From Halocafeteria seosinensis (lineage: Eukaryota; Sar; Bigyra; Bicosoecida): DNA of 64,000 bases. Every line of letters begins with the position of its first letter. The stretch's first letter is position 1. The notes under the pieces were generated by a model. It was not told the DNA's origin. It did not search any database and saw only the letters and a program-made list of their open reading frames with translations. This document shows positions 37,733 through 47,411 of this stretch, piece by piece. Location of the stretch: NCBI GenBank assembly GCA_001687465.1, contig LVLI01000140.1:124001-188000 (forward strand). The letters run 5' to 3'. The translations under genes and the position numbers were made by a program.

Positions 37733-40618
37733 ATGCGTGATATCAAGTGCCAAGGAGTATGGGACGTGGAAAAGGACACACTTGAAGGCAAGTGGCGCCT
37801 GGCGGCTCATTCGAAGGAGAGCGCTAAAGAGTGGTATTCAACAAGAATACCCATACCGTTGAAGAATTCCGAAGCTGGGAAAGCCGTACTAGCCAGTTCT
37901 CTCGCGGGAGCAGCCAGTGCTGGGAACAATGGGAGCACTACTACCTCTGCAGCAACTACCGGCGCTCATGTGACAAGTATAAGTTCTACAGCTACAACGG
38001 AAGTGAATACAAGTGAATCGGCTTCCTCAACCAGTTTGGCGAAGAATGAGGAATCTATAAGCAATGCAGGTGTTGAGCCTGGGTCGGTTTCCGGAAATCA
38101 AGCGTCGGAATCACTCGCTCTCGATGGGAGCTCGACTAGCCAGATGTCGGCGAATCATGCTAGCGGGGAGATGGAAGCGCAATCTTTACAAACTACATCC
38201 GCCTCGGAGACACAATCGACTGGAGGGTCTGCCACTGCAGGTAGCGCTTCAACCCCGAAAGTACCGGAAGTTGCAACAACCACAGCACCTGTCGCAACTT
38301 CATCTAGCACGGAAATCAAGAACGAAGTCTCCTCGGTTTCCGCTCCCACCACAACCTCCAATGAAAGTTTTTCTCTGCTCAACTCTACTTTCGATCAAAT
38401 TCCTGGTGGGAGTACTGAGGAGAAAAACGCGAAAGAAGTAAGTGGGTACAGTCGACCGCAGCTGGGACTGTTATGGTACACTTTCATCATATTGCAGGCG
38501 CAAGCTCTAGTTAACCTGTTTGCTCCGCACAAACTACGCCACATTACCAGAATGGAAAAGAAAAGGAGAGATCGTTTATTGAAGGAAGCGCGGCGCAAGC
38601 TGCAGTTAGGAGGGGAGAGTGGAATCGACGTGCCTGCTTTGGATGAGAAGCAGCTCCAGGAATTGTGTCTTGTAGCTGGAAAAGACTTGCATTTGTCGCA
38701 AAGCTTCATAAGAATCCAGAGCCCTCAAGGCCAGGAACATGTCGAAGGTGCATACCGTACTCTTCCAGTGTACTCCTTTTGGAAAGGCCACTTTAAAGTG
38801 AGGCTACCGGAGGATAGCAGCGACAAGACAGTGGAGGAGAAGTTTCTGCTACAAATGGATAGGAATGCCAATCCGGAAGCCAAGCATGTAAAGCTGGATG
38901 GAATCGGACACAACGCGTTTGGCCGTTTTGAACTGACGGGACAGTAAGTTTGAGTTGTTAAGGAACTTGCACGGATGTGGTGCAAACTGTGAAATGCCTT
39001 GCAGATATGAGGCCTCTACAGGTATTCTAAGATTGACTAAGCAGTACAAAATTTTGCCACCCGCGGAATCTCAGGAGAGCAGCTCTATCATTGGAGCTAC
39101 GGAGACGGACGGTGCCCAAGATGGAGGCTCAGACGATGGAGAGGGGGGCAGAAGAAAATCTGGGAGAAGAAAGCGTGTGTCGACGTCCGTTTATGGGGAA
39201 GATTACGTCAATCCCTCAATGAGGAAGAAAGAACTGGACGCCGCTGCGGCAAACGACGAGAGGTCTACAGTTCCTCCAGCTGTGGGTGAGAAGAAGAGGA
39301 AGATAGACATGAAGAAATACAGCCACACATGTAGGAAGCAACGTACTGACGAGGCAAACCGGAGCACAAAGCCAACTGGAACGTCTTTAAAGCAGTTCAA
39401 TATAACGGAGTCCGTCCCGGCTTCGGACATGCAACCGTTGAATGACCAGAGTAGTGCTGCAATGCAAACTTTCTATAATGACGTTTCGGAAATTAAGAAC
39501 AAGGTGGTAGCAGGCTCCGAGGCAAGAGAAATTCAAGAGCAGCATAATCAGGCTCAATTCGCCCGAAAGCAAGCGCGAGTGTCCTCTCGCAAACCGAAGG
39601 AAATTAAGAGCACAGCATCGGACAACTCTGTATGGGTTGAAGCTCATAGGCTTCCGCCGGGAAGTGGTCGTTTGACAGGTGATCTTTTTGAAGGTGAAAT
39701 GAAGCGTGGTAAACCTCATGGCTATGGGACAGTTGTGTACTTGAACGGTTGGATGTTTGAGGGTCAATTCAAAGAGGTAAGCCCGCTCGCCCGCATGCCA
39801 TGCCTAGATTAGTCTTTGACTCTACCTCTTTTGTTTTCTTTTCCTTTTTTCNCAGGGCAAAGAGAGCGGCTGGGGAGTATTGACCGATGAAAATGATGTC
39901 GTTTTGTATGAGGGCGAGCTCCTCGATGGTGAGCTGCAAGGTTACGGTCACATGTATTATGAAAATGGAAGCAACTACTGTGGCTGTTGGAGAGATGGTT
40001 TGTTCCACGGCCATGGCTCGTTCTATCAGGAAGGAGAAGGCAGCTATGTGGGCTATTGGATGGAGGGGTATCGGCATGGGCATGGTATTGTGTACTATGC
40101 TGACGGTAGCAGTTACGATGGGCAATGGGTGTACGACAAGCGCAAAGGGCATGGGGAATACTTCGATGTAAGTTTCGACAGCTCCTGAAAAATCGGTTTC
40201 GAGACCCACTTTGCCTTTTGCTGCAGAAGTCGGGATTTAAGTATAAGGGTGAATGGGAGGATAGTCTTCCGCATGGTAAAGGGCGTGCAGTCTATCCCGA
40301 TGGAGGTGTTTACGAAGGAGCCTTCTCGAATGGCAGACGCGACGGAAGGGGCACGTTGCAATTCCCGGGAGGCGCTACGTACACAGGTACGTATTCTGTA
40401 AATTGTGGTTATGTACTTATAGTCTATTTCTTGAGACATCCATACTACCTATGACATTTGCAGGACGATGGAAGGAAGATAAAATGGAGGGAACTGGAAC
40501 CGTAGATACTCCTCAAGGTGCCGCTATCAACGACGATGTTTTCTTCATACCCGTGAACATTCAGGCTGACATGAAACGTATCCATCGCAAAGCGGGATTC
40601 TCTGCCTCAGGTGATTAG
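37733..40618 (+). CDS. MORN-repeat protein, nine repeats
   Basis: Six exons: 37733-38437, 38498-38943, 39005-39776, 39856-40167, 40227-40386 and 40464-40618, 849 residues. The first part begins CQGVWDVEKDTLEGKWRLA and is followed by a ~170-residue Ser/Thr/Ala-rich linker. Then comes a small domain ending GIGHNAFGRFELTGQYEAST and LRLTKQY, a fold often seen at the front of protist MORN or kinase proteins. A basic region (GRRKSGRRKR) could be a nuclear signal. The C terminus has nine MORN repeats of the form Y-x-G-x-(W/F)-x4-x2-G-x-G (e.g. YKGEWEDSLPHGKGRAVYPD). MORN proteins bind membranes or act as scaffolds at basal bodies, cilia and plasma membrane; the site here is unknown. The intron 38438-38497 is 60 bases and stop-free, so reading through it creates a false hydrophobic segment. 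One undetermined base (N) lies in the intron at 39852. Confidence 0.82.
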
Positions 40619-40691
40619 TGTATATCATCCGTTTGAAATTGGAGATCGCTCATTCGGTAGTGGTAGAATCATCGTTCAGCGTAGACTAGTC

Positions 40692-43586
40692 TTAACCCCA
40701 TTCGTTTCGGTCGTGGGGCTCATGGTTGGGTTTGGGTGCCGTCAGATTCATGAGAGTGTCTATCAACCACACTTTGAATCTAACAGAAGCCACTTCCGAA
40801 TGAAGAGTCAGGTAAGACCAAGTGGAAGCGCTGGGGAGATACTGTGTGAATTCTACGTCGCTTCTCATGCTTAACCGAGGAAGGGTGAACATTTCCGTAT
40901 CTGTAGGAATATTCATTGATGAAGAGGGGCATTCTGTACAATGTGAAACCAAATCTGCTGGGATATAGTCTGCCAGGGTTACGTAGACATCACGGTTATC
41001 ACCGTGAGGCTTGTTATTTTCTGTAGTCTTCGTCATGTTAGGGACGTAAAGTCCTCGAGTAGCAGCCTCAACGGTTATTGCGAAACGCTGTGCGGATGTC
41101 CCTCCCAAGGAACTATTAATACTTCGAAGGATTGCTGTCCCCCGCATTGCGAACAAGATATCCCTTGGAAGGGCTTCAAAGAATCGGCTGATGTCTCCTC
41201 CTGCAGAGAAGAAATCATCCCTTGAGTAGTATCTTGGAACAGTTCGAATAGGAAGCGCTTACCGTCGATTGGATTTTCGTAAAACATATCCTTCAGTCTC
41301 TGTTTGTCTTCTTTCGTCATACGTTGTCCTAGCGAAGCGTTGCTACTGGAGGGTTTGAACGTGAAGATGAGGGACAGGAGTTCGTAATAGAGTTCGATAT
41401 TCTCCCTTGATACGTTCATTCCTTCGAGAGCAGCTAACCCCATATCTTTGTCCCGTAGTAACAGAGCCTGGATATTATTATACTAAGACAACACTAATGC
41501 ATCTAATCGCATTGTAATATCGTAAGCGGAATCACTCGTACCTTCCACAAAGATGAATACGCTCGTCGAAACGATGAATCCAACCGGCGATACATGCCAT
41601 GGTCGATCAATACTACTTGCCATTCGTCATTTGTTGGTAGCGCGTAGGAAAGAGATATTGGGTTTCCCGCGTTCTTGCTTTCGACCTTAGGAGGCGGTTC
41701 TCTTTCATCACTTGATGCTTCAGTGGAACTCTCCTTTGTTTCGACTACTGTGCTGCTTTGTTGATCCTGCTGCTTCTCTGCTTTCCTCTTTCTTGATTCC
41801 TCTTGATGGTCTCTCATCTGCCGTCGAATCTGTTCCTTGCGTTCTTCTTCCAGTTCTTCTGCGGTCTTGTGTCTATTTTTAAACTTATAGTGCATCGATT
41901 TGAGTTCTTTCACCACAGCAGCTGTCCCCGCTCCAGCACCCAGAGCGAGCAACACAGGAACAACACCACCAATAAGTTTGCCAGTAAGTAACACAATCTG
42001 CCCCGTTCCCTGAACGGCTCTTCTAGCTTTGTCGCTCGAAGACAACTCCTCAAGCGTCTGAGGAGGAGCATCAGCGGGGAGAGGTGATAATTTCCTTACC
42101 ACTCGCGAAGTATCTGAATCAGAGTCTCCCGGAACAACTGGGAGTGGAGAGGTTCCCGGTTTCCTTCGTACAAATATATTCCCCGGGTGAGGGTCACAGT
42201 GCACTAGTCCTGCAGTTATGATACCGACGCTGGTAATAACATAGGGTACAATTTCTATTTGATAGCCTTACCATGCACGTGGACTAGTTCTGCAAAGAGC
42301 CTAGAAACGATACTACCGACTTCACTAGGGTCTATACCCAAATTCCGAAGCGATTCCGTATCCGTAACTTTGATGCCTTCAATAAACTCCATGGTTAATA
42401 CTCTATTGGTAGTTAGTTTCCAGTATACATCGGGGATGTGAACTTTGTCATTATGCCGCAGCAAACTGTCTTCGACTCCCAACGTCCCATGCTCCCCGCG
42501 GAGTAGCGAGGCGACCCTCGTTGCATTCAAGCCTTCTTGAATAAAATTCAGCTCGTTTCTCAGATTTTCAGCAAAGTCTGGTAGCATCCACGTATATTCC
42601 ATGTCAGGAAAAAAATAAGCGAGCATTTTCATCAAAAACTGTGGGAGCAAGCGAAATCCAGGAAGGGTTGTAAGAAGTTCGCAAAGCGACAGTGCTTTAC
42701 CTTGACAGTGGATAAATCTTTTTCAATTTGCTTTTGAAGCAACGGATACTGAACTTTCACAGCTACGTCCTTTCCACATTTAGTTCGGGCACGATGGACC
42801 TGAATGATTCAGCATGAGCTCCGAAACGTAGGATACACGGGTAGAAGGGGTTCAAAACTCATACAAAATTGTACCTGAGCAAGCGATGCTGCAGCAATTG
42901 GCGTGGCCTCAAAGTGGGAGAACATCTCCTCTGGTGATTTGCCGAATTCGTATTGTATAACTCTTCGGATTTCCTGCAGCATTCAGTTTATTACTAACTT
43001 CAGCATACTCAACGAAAAACTCTTTCGACGTACTTCAGCTTCTTGGAAAGGAGCCCGATCCTGTACCACAGCTAACGTTCTGGTATACTCTTGCGGCAAG
43101 ACATTATTCATCGTCGAGATGTACTGTCCTAGTTTATTAAATATGCCTCCATTGCTACTGCGGACGACTCACAAAAAATACCACACCAGTAGGCATCTCA
43201 AGATTCGCTTCAGCATTCTTACCGACACACATAGAGCATTCGGTCAGCGCTTCTTCTGTGGGTTCTCGAGTATTCTTGCTGCTGCGCAGCAGCATCCAAA
43301 TTCTCGCACCGTTTTTCTATCCTGGAGTAATCTAACCCCACCATGGCCGCCGCCCAGGCACATCTCGTGAAGCGGACACCTGCGTCCAGTTGCAGTTTCG
43401 TTTCCTCTCTGCATCGTGGCCAGTCAGTCAATCAGTGAGTATTAACGATTTCTTCTTCCTCTTTCTGGGTGTCTGGACACGTGGCATCACGTACCGGAAG
43501 CGCTTGGAAGTCAATAAACCCACCGTTATACCACTTCCAAACAGGGTTGTGGCGGCCAAAGGCCGCCTCCATTGTCCTTGTCTCAT
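40692..43586 (-). CDS. ADCK1: ADCK1/UbiB-type atypical kinase, mitochondrial
   Basis: Nine exons: 43586-43495, 43408-43223, 43157-43034, 42973-42875, 42799-42702, 42638-42272, 42209-41542, 41467-41263 and 41200-40692; about 782 residues. N terminus: basic presequence plus a hydrophobic segment (LAATTLFGSGITVGLL). UbiB/ABC1 motifs: FNKLGQYIS (KxGQ), PIAAASLAQVH (Ala-rich loop), VAVKVQYP (catalytic Lys), LTMEFIEG, HGLVHCDPHPGNIF and LIDHGMY (DHG in place of DFG). ADCK1 lies in mitochondria and affects cristae and lipid homeostasis in animals; UbiB relatives support coenzyme Q synthesis. Between HPGN and DHG sits a ~170-residue insertion with a Gly-rich hydrophobic stretch and a charged coiled coil. 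As read, exon 5 is 98 bases where the frame needs 99, apparently one base lost in the T run at 42720-42723. The C-terminal ~70 residues after YIPADL are uncertain. Confidence 0.85.
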
Positions 43587-43866
43587 ATCTACTTGCCCCC
43601 TGTTGGATGATTTACTATTACACGCATGTGCTGGGGTCCATCGTCTACCGACAATCAATGAAAAAGGTGGTATATAGCGTCTAATGACGTCAGAGCAACC
43701 TTGTGAAGGTCATCTCTGACACCATTACCACTCTGGTATATCCTGTATTACCAGTGTCATTTGGACATTTTCGTTGTTGCATGGATAGGTAGATAAAAAT
43801 AGCTAGATTGTTGCTCCCGAGTGACTAGATGGCGTAGAAGAGGCCGAAATGGCGTGAAAATACCCG
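43587..43866. promoter_or_regulatory. Divergent promoter, ADCK1-like / SLC25 carrier
   Basis: 280 bases separate the starts of two genes whose products both appear mitochondrial. A perfect ATF/CREB palindrome lies inside it (43685-43692). No coding frame of interest. Confidence 0.55.
43685..43692. promoter_or_regulatory. ATF/CREB-type palindrome TGACGTCA
   Basis: Perfect 8-base CRE, 99 bases from the ADCK1-like start and 175 bases from the carrier start. It is the classic site for bZIP dimers; a double-basic-region bZIP gene lies 2-3 kb downstream. Binding is inferred only. Confidence 0.6.
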
Positions 43867-45458
43867 ATGTGGCGGACACTGTTCATTCGGCGTTGGACCT
43901 TTCGTAGGTCCATTTGGTGCTGCTCAGGAGCAGCAGGAGCATATGTGCTGACAGCGGCGAGTTTTACGCCACACAAGGGTGGAAAGGATGCCGCTGTAGT
44001 CCAAGCTGAAGGAACAACGACGGAGGACTCGAGACAAACATGGTACAGGGCTTCTTCGTTATCTGATACATCCCATACAGTGAATTCAGAGAGAAAAACA
44101 GTGGAAAGGAAGGCTGAGCGGACCAGTCCATCAGCACAACCTTCGTCATCGTCATCATCAAAGACAGATCTCAAAGAGAGCGCCAGCAGCTCGACGCCAT
44201 CAACTGACGCGGAACCAACAGCTTCTGCGAGTTGGTGGGAAGCTGTGGCAGAAGATGTAGAGGAAGACTCTACCATCGGTATGTGCTCCTTCTTTTAGAA
44301 CAGCATGTTATTGGCGCTGTGTACTTTTAACTTTTGTGTTTTCTCGAACGAGCTACAGAGACTCTGCTGGCTGGCGGAGTAGCTGGGCTGGTTGCTGACC
44401 TCTCCATGCATCCTCTCGACACGATCAGTCATCGTTCGAAGGTACGGCAACTATAGTTTTTAAGATGAACATGCTGCGGATACCGTCACAATAGTAGTTC
44501 TTAATTTCTGTGTGAATGCAGATGCATCCTAAGTCGTTATACGGAGGTTTCCTTGGTAATCCATTAAAGCTTATTCGGGAAGGTAAGACCGCATAGGTAT
44601 ACTGCCTACGGGCTAAAAGAAGAGCCTACATACCGCGGGGATATTCTTTTTTTGGATCCAGAGGGATTGCGTGGAATTTTTGCGGGATGGCAAGTTACTG
44701 CTCTTGTAGCGGCTCCGATGTGTGCTTGCTACTTTGGCGGATACCACTTGGCCAAGAACACCTTTACTGACGTTGCAAGTAAATTTGGTCTCGATGAGAG
44801 CAATAGTCTGATGGCTGCTATTATCCTTGTTTCTGGCGCATTTGCTGAGTTCGTCTCTTCGTTTGTCTTCGTGCCTTGTGAAGTAATTAAGTCGCGGCTG
44901 CAACTAGGAAAGAGTCCAAAACGGGCGACCGGTGGAATGGTTGGGGATGAGGCAAACTATAGAGGAATCGCTGATGCTGTGCGGGGTATCGTGCGGAAAC
45001 AAGGCTGGCATGGGTTATATGCTGGATGGAATTCGTGCATTTTGTTGGATATGTGCTTTTCTGCTCTTCAATTCTTATTCTACGAGATGGGCCGACATCG
45101 CTTGGAAAGTCACAATCAGGCAGAGACGCAGTTTTATCAAACTTTTTGGGTAGCGGGATGCGCTGGAGCGTTGTCTGCTGTGCTGACGAACCCTCTCGAT
45201 GTAATCACGGCAAGACTTATGGCACAAGGGGAGTATAAAGCGTTCGGAAGTGGCATTGTATCGGCTCTGGCATGTGCGATCAAAGAAGGTCCTTCTTCTC
45301 TTTGGAGGGGGGCAATGCCGCGCATGCTGAGCGCGTTCCCTTACGTCGGATTGCAGTTTGCTGTTTTCGAGTATGTTCGACGGAAGATATACCCACTGGA
45401 AAGGACAAGAGTGTACCAGGAATGGCTGGCACCAGCAAGGAGGAATACTTCCTCATGA
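43867..45458 (+). CDS. Mitochondrial carrier (SLC25 family), substrate unknown
   Basis: Four exons, 43867-44278, 44359-44441, 44522-44582 and 44662-45458; introns of about 80 bases, 450 residues. The C-terminal 300 residues hold the three-fold carrier repeat: LLAGGVAGLVADLSMHPLDT, then FVFVPCEVIKSRLQ, then VLTNPLDVITARLMAQG. The closing motifs RGAMPRMLSAFPYVGLQFAV are typical. The first PX(D/E)XX(K/R) motif reads PLDTIS, with Ser in the charged place. The VPCEV and NPLDV motifs recall the S-adenosylmethionine-carrier branch (VPTEV, TPLDV), but I would not name a substrate. The ~150-residue N-terminal extension (basic, Arg-rich start MWRTLFIRRWTFRRSIW, then Ser/Thr/Glu-rich) is unusual, since carriers rarely have one. 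It is divergently paired with the ADCK1-like gene. Confidence 0.88.
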
Positions 45459-45532
45459 AGGACAGGTAGGAAAGGAAGGAGCACAATACTATGAGTTCTG
45501 CTGAACAAGTTTATTTTGTCGATATACGCCAC

Positions 45533-46699
45533 TTAGATTTCAACAGTGTCACTCCAGGCAGTCGATTCGCTTGCACCCTCCAAAGAAAACGTGGAGCTTG
45601 TAGAAAGGCTGAGTGAATTGGTTCCAAACGGAAGCAACGCGTCTGATGTCCTCCTTGGGACTGCTTGCACAGCGTCTGTGGGAACGGAAGAGTCTAGAGC
45701 TGTTTGAGCGAGAATGGAGAGCATACTTGTGCAATAGGCTTTGGAGCTTTCGGCTTCGGCCTCAATTTGCACTGATTCGTCTGTCTCAGCTGGATCTGCT
45801 GCAGGTGTGTGCTCCTTTGTCTCGTTGTTCGCTGCTGGACGGTAGCCGTCTCCTTGCTCTGCTGTGATCTTGTCCAATTGCGCTTGTGGAGTGGGAAGAC
45901 TTAGCGACTGCAACGAGAAATTGTGATGTTGGGATGGCATGAAGAGAACATAGGCATCGTTCAACCCACGTACTTTGCGAAGTTCATCGTTTTCTTGCCG
46001 TTGGAATTCGAGAAAGCTGACCAAGTCTTCGTTTATTAACTTCCGCCGGTATCGGGATTTCTTCGCATGAATTCTGTTTCTCTCGCGGCTGGGAGGACAC
46101 AACCAAGCACATGTTTTTGTACAACAACAAAAATAAGTAGTTTGAGGTTCTACAAAACGTACCAAACATATTTCTTCTCATCTTCACTCTTCGCTTCCGT
46201 TTCAGGGGGCACATTTGCCATGTCCTGCGCAAACGCGGCTCGTACCTCCTGGAGAATTTCTTGCTCCGTTCGCACATGAGGTGGACGTAGCTGCTTTTCA
46301 TTCTGCCACTCTTGAAAAGTATACAAGATACCGAACTGCGTTTGTAGCTTTTGCCAGAGCCTGTCTCTTTCTTCTGTTAGACTTTGTTGCTCCTCTTTCA
46401 TGGATTGAACTCGTTCCTGTTTCCTCCTCCGGCAATTTCGGGCATGAATTTTGTTGCGTTCGCGGTAACTGACGCATATCAATAAATAAATTAATTAATT
46501 AAACAAGTAAATCGCGCGTACACTCTGCTCGTAAAAAAAAAGTTGCGATTCCTTACAATTTTCGATAATTCTCACCTGGGGAGCTCCCAGGGTGGTCATC
46601 CTCCCGTCCTCTCTTTTGACCAGGCTGGAATTGTGTATGAGCCTCCGTGTCACTACAGCTGAGGCTGGACTTCCAGGTACTTTGATCGTCCCTTTCCAT
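45533..46699 (-). CDS. bZIP transcription factor with two basic regions
   Basis: Three exons, 46699-46557, 46468-46163 and 46088-45533; 334 residues. The joined sequence has two separate bZIP basic regions, YRERNKIHARNCRRRKQERV (starting residue ~49) and CRERNRIHAKKSRYRRKLIN (starting residue ~150). Both keep the N-x7-R DNA-contact signature. Each is followed by a helix with weak heptads: QSLTEERDRLWQKLQTQFGI, and FLEFQRQENDELRKVRGL. The first exon (MERDDQSTWKS ... GQKRGREDDHPGSSPG) is a typical disordered activation-type region. The C terminus is Ser/Thr/Glu-rich. The donor GTAAGG at 46556 was chosen because the more obvious GTGAGA 19 bases earlier breaks the frame into the first basic region; with this choice the whole gene is a multiple of three. 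The near-identical RERN-x-IHA cores suggest internal duplication. CRE and AP-1 sites lie just upstream. Confidence 0.78.
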
Positions 46700-46789
46700 T
46701 GTTCGCAATAATTAATGATCTTCTTATGGCCTCTTATTCCCGGGACTGCGGCTGACAAGAGACGTAAAAAACAAGTGAATGAATCAGCA

Positions 46790-46797
46790 TGACGTCA
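46790..46797. promoter_or_regulatory. ATF/CREB-type palindrome TGACGTCA
   Basis: Perfect CRE 91 bases upstream of the bZIP start codon, 12 bases from an AP-1/GCN4 site. It may serve autoregulation; binding is not shown. Confidence 0.6.
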
Positions 46798-46809
46798 TCT
46801 TCCTCGGTC

Positions 46810-46818
46810 ATGACTCAT
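46810..46818. promoter_or_regulatory. AP-1/GCN4-type site ATGACTCAT
   Basis: Perfect 9-base palindrome-type bZIP site upstream of the bZIP gene, clustered with the CRE at 46790-46797. Confidence 0.6.
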
Positions 46819-47411
46819 CTTGTCTCCCTCACCGTCTCCCCCTTTCTCTTCGAGTGTACATCACGCATAAAAAAAGTGCTGTTTTGGGGCACTTACTCGG
46901 CTTTATTGCGGTATTTAAAGGTGGTTTTTTCTCCTTCTCTCTGTGAGCCAAGGACCTTGGTTTATCCACTGAAATGCACGTATGGGGGTGACCCAACGCC
47001 CCTGGGGAAATGGTTTATCGTAGGGAGATAAAAAGGGGCAATAACAGGGGGGAAATGAGCAATTCACTGTACTTTGAGAGGCCCTCGTACCGCTATGAGG
47101 CGCCTTTCTCACAAGTACCAATGGGGAGAACAATCCTCAAACAAAAGTACACACATTATTATTAAGTACGCGGGTAGTGAGTGAATGAATAATAGCTGTT
47201 ACGCGTCATCAACCGAATTGCACTTCACAAGCCCCAACCACGTCATGCTGGCCACTGGCCGATACGAAGAGAGGAACAGACATAGTGAGCAGAGGTGGAG
47301 GAGAAAAATATGTAAGTATATTGACATTTTTATTTCTGCTTTATAGGTTATGCTCCTTAAGGGGGTATGAGGAATTCAATGATCGGACAGCATTGCAAGA
47401 GACGGCGCAGT
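46819..47411. other. Intergenic
   Basis: Upstream region of the bZIP gene and 3' flank of the EHD gene. Frames here are short. No RNA gene or repeat could be supported. Confidence 0.5.

Noticed and set aside
38438-38497. Transmembrane helix in the MORN protein
   Set aside because: The hydrophobic stretch is the translation of a well-formed 60-base intron.
46556-46577. GTGAGA donor at the end of the first bZIP exon
   Set aside because: It leaves the wrong phase for the basic region. The GTAAGG donor at 46556 keeps frame across all three exons.
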